NCBI GenBank assembly: GCA_014904845.1
Contig: MU119321.1
Location: forward strand, 98,756-162,755
Source: Acephala macrosclerotiorum
Lineage: Eukaryota; Ascomycota; Leotiomycetes; Helotiales; Mollisiaceae
Direction: 5' to 3'
Length of the DNA: 64,000 bases
Numbering within the stretch: position 1 is the stretch's first letter; every line of letters starts with the position of its first letter. The translations under genes and the position numbers were made by a program. This document shows positions 1 to 10,965 of the stretch, piece by piece. The notes below the pieces were generated by a model. It had not been told where the DNA came from. It searched no databases and saw nothing but the letters and a program-made list of their open reading frames with translations.

Positions 1-1255
1 TGGACTGGATTCTCTCAAGCGCTTCCATCGACCTCCTCAAATAAGCTAGGCCACCAAAATTTACACCGTCATCCTATATAGACCTAAATAAGCATTTCTG
101 TTCAGAACAGTAAGACTGGTGGCGTTCGGAGGTGTACCGTACTCCGTACTCCTTGAGCTGGGCCCCCACAGTTTGATCAACCCCCTTCAAAAATCCGGGT
201 CGCTCCCGGGTTTTCTGAGAACTACCATGGTACCGCTGGCAGCGGCTGAGTTTTGCTTCTTGTTTCTATTGTTATAGGAATATTTTTGAGTCGTGCTACC
301 TTTTTTTGTCCTTTACATGCTTTTTGGTCTTTTTCGGCAGGTGCGAGGGGCAGATTTCAAGCGAGGAACTTAGCTATAGCGAGGGATATACTTCAAAAAA
401 GCGACCCAACGAGTTCGAATTCCTTAGCACAAGCAGAGAATCTGCGAATGAGAAATTAGTAGACTACAAGAGGACGATTCCGTACGCTCGCCGAGTGGCC
501 GTAGCATTGTGCTTAATAGCGCAGCGTCGATTAAAGAAAGACTACCTGTTTTCCTCTATAGGGTCCGTGACCTTTTAGGTGCCACTCAACTGTAATACTC
601 CAATGTGCGTCTAACTCTGTGTTTCACTTTTTATCCGTGTCTCTGAGCTCTTGAGGGCTCTATTGACGTCCTTGGAGATGAATGAGGTGCTCACTCAGAA
701 AGTCACGTGGGACGTTTCGCAACAACTGGAACTTCTCGATCGGGGTACATGCCCGCCGTCCGCTTGAAGTCTTGAAGGCTTCGTACGTGTCACGAGAAAC
801 TGTGGACCAAAAGCGTGTTGAATGTGTATGCGTCTCCACGTCTGTCGAGTTTCAATGTCCCAGTCTTACCCACTTTTCTCAGGCCGTGCAGCAAATCCGA
901 TCGAGAGTCATGACATTTGCTAACGAGATACATCCTAGATACAAACAGAATACAGAATTACGGGAGGTTAGGAGTCCGGGGCGGTGAATTGTCTACTCGT
1001 GGTACTCGGGAAGAGATGGGTATCAGCTTTCCCCACTTCCTCATCGGATAAACCACATCTCGCTTGTGAATGGCCCACTTCGCACAAAGGTGAAAAGAAT
1101 GTCTAAAAATTGCCTTCAAGTACTCGAAAGTAACACGCTCTCAAGATCTCCTGCTATTATAAGCCAAAAAAAAAAAAAAAAAAAAAAAAAGAGAGATTGC
1201 AAAAAATAATTTGAACTTCGCCAAGCCACAACCTCCTTCGACGACAGCAAGATGC
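1..1255. other. Left edge, no gene recognised
   Basis: I see only short frames in all six readings and no recognisable protein segment. A CACGTG E-box-like hexamer lies near 703. The 25-nt adenine run at 1166-1190 is listed separately. The window may start inside the flank of a gene outside it. Confidence 0.5.
1166..1190. repeat. A25 homopolymer
   Basis: An uninterrupted run of 25 adenines on the + strand, ending just before a GAGAGA. On the minus strand it is a T25 tract about 75 nt beyond the tRNA 3' end, so it could act as a fail-safe Pol III terminator. It could equally be a poly(A) relic, but I see no retroelement sequence 5' of it. Confidence 0.8.
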
Positions 1256-1259
1256 AAAA
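1256..1259 (-). terminator. Pol III terminator of tRNA-Leu
   Basis: TTTT on the minus strand, beginning 6 nt after the tRNA discriminator base. Four T residues are the minimal Pol III stop. A second T6 run is at 1201-1206 and a T25 run at 1166-1190 on the same strand. Confidence 0.7.
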
Positions 1260-1264
1260 GAATT

Positions 1265-1364
1265 TGAACAGAGTGGGACTCGAACCCACGCCTCATACGA
1301 GACCAGGAAACTGCTGTTAAGATAGACCTTAACCTGGCGCCATAACCAGCTCGGCCATCTGTCC
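1265..1364 (-). tRNA. tRNA-Leu (anticodon AAG), intron-containing
   Basis: Read on the minus strand the cloverleaf is complete. The acceptor stem is GGACAGA paired with TCTGTTC (one G-T pair), discriminator A. The D arm is GCC..GGC. The anticodon stem is CCAGG/CCTGG around the loop T-T-A-A-G-G-T, which places AAG at positions 34-36. A long variable arm with a CTC..GAG stem is typical of leucine tRNAs. The T arm is GTGGG-TTCGAGT-CCCAC. An 18-nt intron (1309-1326) sits one base 3' of the anticodon, the canonical position for eukaryotic nuclear tRNA introns. The anticodon (as inosine) reads CUU/CUC. A TTTT terminator follows. Confidence 0.95.
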
Positions 1365-2137
1365 TTGGAGAGAATAATTGCATATTTAAATATATATGTG
1401 CGTTCGAGAAGCCCGTACCGAGCCTGCCCACTACCGGAAGAACTACGGCTCTCTCTTGAGCGACTCACATCCGGCTAGCTTCGTTGCATTTAGTTAAGAA
1501 AGAACAGTGATTAAAGGCGCTGGGCTAAACACATCATGGAAGCCAGCAACATAGGCCAAGCACTCACTGAATTTAAAGCAAAGAGAAACTTCATGCAGGT
1601 GTGTCGAATGCAAGCAGCAAACCCAGCATGGGAAGCAATGTATAGCGCCGCGTTGATAGACCCTGATAGAATACAAAGCTAAGATCAAAAACAATTTTTA
1701 GACGTCTGGTATCGAATTCCAACAAGGGATGAAATCAAACTCGGGGCTGACTTCCACCTTCCAAACTCCATCCTCGTAAATGCTCAAGAAATCCTTCCAG
1801 CTCCGACCCCATGCTTCATCGCTCGTGGAATATGGTACGAAAAAGCAGAGGCAATTGCAAAAATGACTCGCCTGCTAGATAAATCAAGATAACGTTGAAC
1901 CCTAGAATAGTATCCCAATACACCATTCGAATTCCCTTCTCCCGCTATGCCATCCCATTGAATTGCCAAACCTCGCGATAGTCGTCGCAATGTAGAAAGA
2001 ATTGTTGAGCACATAATCTGTCGCTTAGAATCTCCTTTAACGCATAAAAGATAGCTTGTATCCCATATTTCACGGAGGCTGCTTTAAAGATTGCTGAGGA
2101 CATTTGTAGAATGCCCGGTGCTTGGGATGCCCCCGAT
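1365..2137. other. Intergenic between tRNA-Leu and the 583-aa gene
   Basis: No coding segment recognised. The part next to 2138 is the likely 3' UTR of the minus-strand gene that ends there. Confidence 0.4.
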
Positions 2138-3949
2138 CTAAGCATCGACCTGAGCCTCATGTGAGTCCATACTTAAGATATAGCTTCTCCTCACACGCCA
2201 GTATGTTTTGACTTTCACGTCCACATAGCCATCATCCGACTCGCTATATTTGAACTTGGGCTCGTCCGTTAATTTGAGGGAGCTTAATGACTTCCTCAGC
2301 TTTTCCTCCATCGCAGATTCGAAGAGGCTTACGTGGCCCGAGTCGCGAACGTTGGAACGAGCTAATGTGTTTGTAGGATTGACAGGTTGATTACTCAGAG
2401 GCTTTCGTGTTGTGACTTGAGGCGTGTTAGAGGATGAACTTGAGACTGGTACCGAGAGATCGATTGGAGATTCGTGATGATCATGATAGATACCGATAGG
2501 ATGGTGGGTCTCGCTCAATCTTGGTGAGCGAGTGCGTTGAGTCTCACTTCCAAGCTGACGCCGAGCTCTTTTTCGTCGCTGATCTGTAGAATATCCATAT
2601 GGGCTGATTGCGACTATACTACTGTCTTGCATTTGTATTGGATGCACAGAGGGCTGGTTGCCTCTTCTGCGAAAGGCGGGAGGGCTCTGTGGTGGACTTG
2701 GCGGGAGCATGTGTCGAGGTGCTTTAGTACGGCGGAGAGCTGTGCCATTGTGGGGGTTGTCCGCCACGGGAAAGGTAGGTTCAACTTGTTGTATAGATGT
2801 GCCCTCAAAATATTGCTCATCAGTAGAGGCAGAAACTCCATGGCGGGGTGGGCTCATGGCGAGAGACTTGGAAGCCACGTCGGATAGTCGCTGGTTGTTG
2901 AATGATTGAGGAGCGTGAGTTGCATGAGATTGAGATGCCAGCACAGACCCATCCGCTCCTTCATTCATTGCCACCTCAGTGACTTGCCCATCTGATGCAA
3001 GGTCGACACTTTCATCAACCTTATCCACGCTTGCATCAAAGTCCATATTCAACAAGCTTTCATAGCTTTCATAGCAATCTGGGGGAGCCCATTCATGACT
3101 ACCAGCAGGACTTCTGGTGGTGTCGTCCATCATATCGCTTTCAGTCCCATAATAGATATAGTGTTCCAATGGCAGACCAGCTTGTGGTACGGGATTATGT
3201 CTAGCAGGATAGCGCGCTCTGTCAACTTGCATTGTTTGTTGTGATTGAATACCCTGGCTGAACCCGAGACAGTTTTGCTGGTAGGGCAAGCCAGTATCTC
3301 CAACTGCTGATGGTGAAGCGTCTTGATATGAAAGACATTGCTGGTTGAGGTGGCGGGGTGGTGGTAGAAATTGCCTAGATGAAGGATGAATGGTAGGATC
3401 ATGACCTTGGTTTCCCAGAGTATCATGTTGAGGTGAGCTTTGAGAAGCTACTTGATAATCGTGAGAGCTACGTTCGACGAGCCTAGGCCTGGTTGTGTTC
3501 TGAATTTGTGGTTGTTGGACGCCATATCCTTGCTGCGAAAAGCTGTTGGACCCCTGTTGCTGACTCCCACCAGATTCATGTGGAGCCTTATAATATTGTT
3601 CGATCTGGGGATAGGCCTGCGAACCTGTTTGTGGGAGGTTGTTGGATTCTCGTGCGTATCGCAAGTTGCTCTGCCTTCGCCCACTAATCGCCGACCTGGC
3701 ATCATGTCCTTCATCAGGCCAATCATCGAAGTTCCGCTTGTACCACCCTTTCACTGTGTTGTACTTTTTCCTGTATAGAGTAGGTCAGACTTTGTCCTCT
3801 TCTACAATGGTATCATATGGAAGTACTGACTTGTTCCTAAAACCCTCCCGGGCCAGTCTGGCACATGTCTTTTGTGGCGTCAACCCAGATTGTCGTAACT
3901 CTGTGGCTCGGGGCAATAATTGGACCCATACACCCTCGAACTTGCTCAT
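2138..3949 (-). CDS. Uncharacterised low-complexity protein, 583 aa
   Basis: Two exons on the minus strand: 3949-3831 and 3770-2138. They are separated by a 60-nt intron with donor GTCAGT, branch CTGAC and acceptor ACAG. Splicing joins the frames exactly, and an in-frame TGA just upstream fixes the start at 3949. Residues 1-60 form a compact, probably folded segment (LPRATELRQSGLTPQKTCA followed by a KGWYKRNFDDW motif) that looks like a small helical DNA- or protein-binding module. The remaining ~520 residues are rich in Q, S, P, N and H and probably disordered, with basic patches around an RRKRARR motif that could be a nuclear localisation signal. I infer a nuclear regulatory role, but I do not recognise the family. 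The downstream neighbour is the tRNA gene, with no operon-like link. Confidence 0.7.
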
Positions 3950-6919
3950 GGGTAGATTGTTGAAGATGACCTTGGGGGAACAGTAGGGATAACAGGATGG
4001 TCAATAATGGCGGCGTGCTTCGTGATCAATTCGGAAAAGAGTGTGTGCCGCAGAAGGCTAGGACAACGGTTACTAGCCCAGGGGAAGTGCGTATCGCATG
4101 CTGTATGGTCGTCTAGAAATCTAGCCTTCAGGAGAGAGGGTAGCCGAGGTGAGTGCAGATACTCGAGGACCCAAATAATCTGCGATTGGTAACAAAGGCT
4201 ATGGCCCAAAAGAACGTTGTGTCGATTGTGCTGGCAGGCAGGCGGCTTGCTGGGAACGAGTACCGCAGAACGAACGGACAGTACAGTGGTGTTAAGTGGG
4301 AAGCAGAGCGAGAAAAATGGAAAGACAAACAGAAGACGCCGGAGACGTGCTGCCAGGTTTGGCGGTCATGATGAAAAGGGCAAGGCTGACTTCACTCGGT
4401 GAAGTCTGAAGCCTGAAGTCCGAAGGAGTTTCAAGCAACTTCAGTTCCTGGGGCGCGCTAGCACCCCTCAAATATAATGACTAATATATAAATAATATCT
4501 CCACTCATTAATGATGGTCCTTAGTGGGGATTCTCACTAGTCAGACTTCTCTCTAGCGTAAATGATTAAATAACCTTAATCAACGATCAGATCGCAAGCT
4601 TCAACACACGACACGACACATAAGGAACCGAGGCAGCGAAATCATGAAACTGATCTTCGTGGCTCCTCCTGCTACTGGCTGGCGCTAGTCTGCCCCAGCG
4701 GCGTTCTTGTGCGGATCGTGTTCTACCTTAGTCTTCGCAAATGTCGGCATTAGAATCCGCTCTCGGAGCGGTGAGCCCTGAGCTGGTGAGCCGGGCTGCG
4801 ATCATTGTGCCGGGATGAGCTCCTGGGCCATGTCCTCGAAGCTTTTGGGAAGATGCGGCCCGCAGAAGATGGTATTGGTCGAGTCAGCAAGGGCGGGGTT
4901 GTAGTCCAGTTTGACTCGAGAGGAAGTATGCCATGTCCCTAGGAGACTACTTCAGGCGGCTCCAATTCGAAGTTTTGTTTACTGTAATGTGTTCGTAAAT
5001 ATCTATGTAAGCCTTCCCGACCAAGTGTACTGTGGAGGCGACTGCAGTAAATCCGAATCACTGAAGTTTATGCAGACCCTCATCCGGACGACAGTTCACA
5101 GGCACGACGTTTGTGCGAGGTCAGAGGCGCTTGGAAGGTAGTGGTTCCGTCAACAGGCTGGTGGAAGTGTCACCTCACTCGTTGCAAGGCCGTCCCTGAC
5201 TTTGATGCACAGAATTAAAGTTCTAGATGCGAAAGGAGACTAACCCTACCACACGGGTCGTATGCTCGCGCACGGGCCCTGTCATGGGCCGGTAGTGAGA
5301 CTTCTGGATGCCTCAAGGCACCCGGGAATGAGGCTCAGAACAAGTTCTAATACGTTCTTCCTACGCTATACGAAATCCGAGGAAGGCTCGCTGAAACTGC
5401 AATCTACCATTCACTAACTGCTTCCAGGCCTACGTCACCAAGAGTGCCGCATGAAAAGCACTGAACTCAGCACGAGACACCACACCATCCCCGCCTGTCC
5501 CGAGCATTTTGGGCCGAACAATTTTAATCTAGATAAGCATATCAGTGCGCCATCCAGGATCTCATAACGGCCCACTGAATGCGGCCCGGGTAGCTGCAGC
5601 ACTGCGGCTCGGGTGGGATGACCGCCAAAGGCCCCTCAACACGTAGAAATGGACGAGAGTACAGTACGAGTAGTAGTATCGGAGATTGAAGCCCCAGATC
5701 ACGGGTGCGACTTTACAGATCAATCGACCAGCCACGACAGAACAAGAGCATGCTTCTTTCAGCCCGTCCAGTTCCTCCCAGAGCTTCCCTCGAGGTTCGC
5801 GATCGTCGCTCCAGGTCCGAGGTGGTACGAGATGGTACGAGGTGGTTCCGTGTCTGTGCCCGTTTGCATGAATCAAGACCGAAAATGGCTAGCTAGGTAG
5901 GAAGTGACATGGAGAGCTCCCCCTGCACGTTTCAGATGAGCACTTCTTGCGCGTGGCATGGAAGATCAACGACAAAAATTCCCGTCGGTAGTAATTTCTT
6001 GGCAGGAAACCGTATCAGTATGGAAGTACCTCCGCACCCCGTATCAACACCCAACATGTCAGATCTCAAGCCAGATATGCACCACCCTTCGAAAGCTTTA
6101 CCTTCTGGCCGTGCTCCGGCCTGATTGCCGACCCGAAAGCCATCGCCTTCCAGGCTCGGCCACGGCATGTTCCGTACGGGAAGAGTCGTTGACCTTTACG
6201 CTACTTCTACAAGAATGCCCAAAAGAGCCAGAGTATGACATGGATCTCGAAAATCTCGTCTATGGATGCTCTCCGTCTTAGATCCCAAGGACGATCATAC
6301 CCACATCAGAATTTCCCGAGCAGGCGTGGAAACTTCACCCTTGCAAATATTAATGATCGTGCGTGGAAGCTCCGCCACACGGCGCTGTCATCAGCGGACG
6401 TCTTAGCTCTTGTTCATCGATATGCAACAAAGCTGCCGGTAATCAAGGCATTCGGTTCGGGATATACCGCAGGGTTTCCTCTGCACGGACCTTAGCATAT
6501 CAAGACTATCACATTTCATTTCAAAATGGAGACAACTGAAGTCACCCTCCGCAATGTAATCCTTCAACCTGATGAAGTGAAGTTCGAGTGAAGTTCACTC
6601 AATTTTCAATGCCGATTTCAGGTTGTATAAGGACGTCGATTTCCTCGACTCAAGAATGCATCCTCCTTCTCTGTTCTCTAAGTTCCCATCTCAATCTCAG
6701 ATACTGTGTCAAGTCTCTCCAATCTTTCGACGTATCTCTCTGTCGTACTCAACCTATCTGCAACTTAACTCTCTGATCTCTCTACCTACATTTATACGAA
6801 GACGAGACCATTTCTGACGTACCTTTTTCTTCCGATTTCACATGTAGGTCTCGCCTCTCCTCTGTCCTCAAACACCACTCTAACCAATTGACAGTCTCTC
6901 TTCCCGTCTAGCAACCAAA
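3950..6919. other. 3-kb intergenic region, no gene recognised
   Basis: Frames up to about 107 codons are present, but none has splice signals or composition that I can support as a gene. Small local repeats are visible: alternating AAGTCTGAAG/AAGTCCGAAG near 4405, GTACGAGATG/GTACGAGGTG near 5827, and GTGAAGTTC repeated near 6577. The CT-rich stretch at 6700-6900 is typical of a fungal promoter/5' UTR and belongs to the small gene at 6920. Confidence 0.4.
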
Positions 6920-7217
6920 ATGTCAGGCAAAAAGAGTTCAAAAGACAACACAAATGGCAACCAAGGAGGAAACACGTACGTCCGCTTCCCACATACTTTT
7001 CTGAACTAGAATTTAACATACAAGCAGAAGTGCCAAAAAATCCTCAACTTCACACGGAAATCAGGGTCCGTCCTCCACTACCGCAACAGTCGGTACGCCA
7101 GACACACGATCAGAGACTGGATCTTCTCTTTGGGCAAGGGATACGGGAGAGAGGGTGGCTCGGGATAGTATGCTTGCGGGAACTGGGGCGTGGGCAAATA
7201 CTGAGGACAAAAGTTGA
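6920..7217 (+). CDS. Small conserved-looking hydrophilic protein, 81 aa
   Basis: Two exons, 6920-6975 and 7028-7217, with a 52-nt intron (GTACGT..CAAGCAG). The product starts MSGKKSSKDN and ends WARDTGERVARDSMLAGTGA-WANTEDKS. Residues 1-50 are Ser/Thr/Gly/Asn-rich and probably disordered. The C-terminal 30 residues are denser in W, R and acidic residues and look like the conserved part. There is no signal peptide or membrane segment. The acceptor is a NAGNAG-type site (AAG at 7024, CAG at 7027), so two isoforms differing by one residue are possible; both keep the frame. It is preceded by a CT-rich promoter. I do not recognise the family. The clean splice that restores an otherwise broken frame is the main evidence that it is real. 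Confidence 0.65.
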
Positions 7218-8651
7218 AAATGAAGCAAGATTTGGTCTGTAATGTCCAGATTTCTTCGACCTTGTATGATCAGGGTGGGGCTCGGATATCTCTGTAATAT
7301 TGTGAAATTGAGGAATTTAAAGGGAGAGGAGATGATTTTCTTGTAAGCCGGCATGTGACACAGAAATGACCGGCCATGTTTGAGCGGGAATAGAATTTGC
7401 AGTAGGGTAATGGAGAGATAGAATCTGAAGAGACATGCTTATGAGATTCAAGCTGATCATCTCGATGTGTCTGTGCATCGAGGACTCTGAAGGGAAGATA
7501 CGAACTCAAGTCACCCTGCCGACACAGCATCACAAACTCTGCGGCAGATTCCCAGTATCGCAAACCACAAACATCCCTCTCTCAACAAACTCGCCTAGCA
7601 AAATATTCTCAGCTCTTTTGAATCTCCGTGTTGCACATCGCAACCTAAGCGAGGATATAGTATCCTCTTTTCGAACAAGGCCAGAAAGAGAAGTTGAGGT
7701 AGCGAAAACAAGCGAACCCACAAGCTTCTCGCGATACAATCAACCCGCTCCTATTTCAAAGTGAGACTGGGTCACATCTAGGCCTCTGTTGCAAATCGCA
7801 CAGCAAGTATCTATAAAGAGCAGACGCTTCCAGCGTTCTTGAAGAAGGTTGGCGGTGCGGGTGAAGGCTAGTCACCTTTTGCGCTGGGTAATATCTCGAC
7901 ACCTGGTGTAAAACACATTGTTGATTGACCTGGCAACAGCATGGTTGAAACTGTGCAGATAAAATAGATTAACAGTATCACACACCAGTAAGCACAGCAT
8001 CAACATGGAAAATAGCTCTCGCGGGCCTAGAAAAAGTGCGGAAAACACGACCTGGTCACGTGACGACCACGCTCCCTTCGTCGTCAAGGCGAATAGAAGC
8101 TCCCGCATCTAAAGAGAAGGAACAGTGAGACTCAAGAGTATAGAATAACACCCAAAATCATCCTATATAGCAGAAGTTCAACAATCTCAATGGGTGTGGA
8201 GGACATTCAAGGGTCGAGAATGTGCCGGGCAGCGAGATCCAGCAAGCAACGAATCCCCAAACACATAGCGTCTCCTCGGAACTTCTCCAGATACCATCTA
8301 TCAGCTTTGATTGCTTCAATAATTTTGTTGCGCATCGCATGTTAAGCGAGAAGATAGGTGCCTCTACATTGAGGCAAGATCCAAAGAGATGTTGAGGTAG
8401 CGAGCCCGTCGCTCGCCTCACAAACCCACAAACTCGCCAACTTCTCTTGAATATTCTGTTGCGTGTCGAGTGTATAAGCGAGAGCACTACTCTGTAATCG
8501 CACACTAAGGACAAGGAAGGAGAGGACGAAGCTGTGAACCCACAGGGGGGGGCACTCATCTTGTGACATGGCAACTCTGGAAACCCAAACTCAGATTTTA
8601 AACCGCGACTAGATCAACGACATTCAACGAAACCAAACTCTCACCTCATCC
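7218..8651. other. Intergenic region with a diverged duplicated segment
   Basis: No gene recognised between the 81-aa gene and the convergent malic enzyme gene. An 8-bp palindrome TCACGTGA (E-box) is at 8056-8063. Two diverged copies of a roughly 100-bp segment lie at about 7622-7730 and 8316-8430, listed separately. Confidence 0.45.
7622..8430. repeat. Diverged direct repeat carrying a TGTTGCRMATCGCA motif
   Basis: Around 7629 and again around 8326 the order TGTTGC-R-CATCGCA, then TAAGCGAG, then TTGAGGTAGCGA, then ACCCACAA occurs with similar spacing. The 14-mer recurs with one change at 7787-7800 and exactly at 46664-46677, about 39 kb away. A weaker version (TGTTGCGTGTCGAG..TAAGCGAG) is near 8455. 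This may be a dispersed promoter element or the relic of a short mobile repeat. Confidence 0.5.
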
Positions 8652-10965
8652 TCACAGATCTTTAGACAACCCCTTCGAGCCCAACTCTCCCTTGGCATGC
8701 TTCGTCGCCGTGCTCTTGTCAACCAAATTCAGTGGTCGATAAGCAGGATCCCACATCTGCTCCCGAATCCACTCCTCCAAATCCTCATCATTCGTCGGAA
8801 TGCCCTCTTCAGTCGCAACCCCCTCCTCAATAGCTTGCTTGATCACTGCTCTCGCGATATGAACACTGATTTCCCTAACATTTACAACATCTGGCAACAA
8901 TCCTTTATCAGGATCTTTCAACGCTGGCGATTGCGCAGCGAGAGCTTTGACTGCTGCTACGAGCATTTTATCAGTCAAGAGTTTTGTCCGAGAGAGCACG
9001 CAACCGAGTCCGATGCCGGGGAAACAGGTGCTATTGTTGCATTCTGCGACCTCGTATTCTTTCCCGTCGTACTTCACGGGTGGGAAGGGAGAGCCTGTAG
9101 CGATCAAAGCCTTGCCTTTCGTCCATTCGTTGATGTCTTTTGGATCTGCTTCGTGTAAACGAGTCGGGTTTGAGAGTGGGAAGATGATGGGTCGTTCGAC
9201 GTGGGATGCCATTTCTTTGACGATTTCTTCTGTGAAGGCTTTGGGTCGTGTGGAGGTACCGATTAGGACGTGGGGTTTTACTTCCTTGATGACTGAAAGA
9301 AGATTAGAGTGCTCTTTTCCTTCCCACTGTGAGTCCTCTCTGGCGTAAGGTATTTGGGCATGAGTAAGTTTGTCGCCTTGGCTTTTGAGGAGAAGACCGG
9401 GCTTGTCGACACACCAGATTTGTTTGGCGGCGTCTTCTTTCGACTTTCCGGAATCGGCTGCGATGGCGTCTCGTACTTGATCTGCGATTCCTGTTCCTGC
9501 TGTTCCGGAACCGAAGACTACCATTCGCATGTCGGACAATTTGAGATTGCAGACGTGGAGACCTGCCATCACTGCGGCAAGAGTGACACAGCCCGTTCCT
9601 TGGACATCATCGTTAAAGCAGGGGATTTCGGGGCGATAACGGTCTAGGATTCTCCGTGCTGTGGTAGTGTTAGAAGTTACACAATGTGTGGAGGGAGTGA
9701 CTTGCCATTTGGAAGGCCGAAGTCCTCGAAATGGATGTATGCCTTGGGGTACAGCTTTCTCGCAGATTGAACGAAGGTGTCTATGAACTCGTCGTATTGC
9801 TTTCCACGAATTCTTGGCTTTCGGAGTCCAAGGTATAATTCATCATTCAAGTGCTCTGGATTATCTGTACCACAATCTAGAACAACAGGAAGAGTTCGGT
9901 TGGGGTGGATACCAGCACACAAGGTGGTGAGGACCAACTTGGCCACTGAAATCAGGATGCCTCCAACACCTTGGTCTCCGATGCCGAGGATCTCTTCTCC
10001 ATCTATATATTGTCAGCGACGCGTAGTGCGAGAGGAAATTTAACTTGCCTGTCACAACAATGTAATCGATGTCCTCTGGAGACCCCCATTGTGCGAGATC
10101 ATCATGGACGCGGCCAATATCGTTGATGTTCAGGAAGCAGCCCTCTGGTCTCCGGAAAAGACGGGAATAGTTTTGAATGGCGTCACCTTCAGTCGGAGTG
10201 TAGATGATAGAGAACATTTCTTTCAAGTGGTCTTGGATGAGCTAGTTTTTGTTAAGTAGACGTCATGGACAGTCATAAGATCAAACCGCAAGCGGGGCAA
10301 CCAGATGAAATGCTGGTATGGCTAGACCGAGACATACTATTCAAATGAGATGGAAGCTTTGATATCCTCTGAATCCGTTGGAAACGTTTCAAGCTCTTCA
10401 AGACACCTTAGGGAGCAGCACACGTGATGATCAGAGAGCAATCATCACGTGTTAGTCTCCTCAACATGAGGATTCTAGGGTGATAGAGATAGCAGAAATG
10501 GCTCAAGAAGGTCACTTTACGAGTAGATGAAAGTGGAATGATGCTCACCCTGAAATACAACACTTGATTTTGCTCCGCCAAACTCGTCATGAAGGTATTC
10601 TTCGCCAAATCATCTTGCCGAGTCGAATACTGCTGATAAGCTCTTTTGACCTGCTGGTCGAGAGTGTGAACATCCTGTGGAAGCAATCCCGTCAATTTGA
10701 ACTGCCTCCTTTCGCTTGCAGGAAACGCAGCTCCTTTGTTGAAGTATGGAGCATTCAAAAGTGCTACTCCAGTCAAGGCACAGTCTTGCGGACCACTAGT
10801 ACTGAGTGGGAGATGACCGAATTGAGGATGCTTCTCGTTGGGTTTGGTTTCTTTGTGAATTGATGACATCCGTCGTTGTGGTTTAGGGAAGTGAGCCATG
10901 GTGGAGGTGGTGGTGGTGGAGAAGAGTCGGGTGGGCGTGAGTGGAAGTCGTGCTCTTGAGAGCAT
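8652..10965 (-). CDS. MAE1: Mitochondrial malic enzyme, 637 aa
   Basis: Oxidative decarboxylation of malate to pyruvate and CO2, linking the TCA cycle to pyruvate supply. Exons on the minus strand: 10965-10549, 10241-10049, 10002-9706 and 9658-8652; all phases fit. Residues 1-25 (MLSRARLPLTPTRLFSTTTT) form an Arg/Ser/Thr-rich amphipathic presequence, hence mitochondrial matrix. Family motifs follow in order: IIYTPTEGDAIQNYS, FRRPEGCFLNI, GEEILGIGDQGVGG, LPVVLDCGTDN, YIHFEDFG, CFNDDVQGTG, the nucleotide-binding loop VVFGSGTAGTGIAD, IIFPLSNPTRLHEA and ATGSPFPPV. Length is normal for fungal malic enzymes. Introns 2 (10003-10048) and 3 (9659-9705) both use a GC donor (GCAAGT) with AG acceptor. 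Intron 1 is unusually long (307 nt) and holds a perfect inverted repeat. NAD versus NADP preference was not determined. A more upstream ATG (11013) is in frame but less likely. Confidence 0.93.
10420..10452. promoter_or_regulatory. Perfect 12-bp inverted repeat with two E-boxes in malic enzyme intron 1
   Basis: ACACGTGATGAT at 10420-10431 and its exact reverse complement at 10441-10452, separated by 9 nt. Each arm contains CACGTG, the core bound by bHLH factors such as Cbf1 or SREBP-like proteins. The repeat lies inside the 307-nt first intron. It could be an intronic regulatory element or an RNA hairpin; both are inferences. Confidence 0.55.

Noticed and set aside
682..987. 101-codon + frame near the left edge
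   Set aside because: No motif, no splice or promoter support, and composition no better than background.
3978..3994. Partial match to the I-SceI recognition sequence (TAGGGATAACAGG)
   Set aside because: Only the first 13 of 18 bases match and no homing-endonuclease gene or intron is nearby; treated as coincidence.
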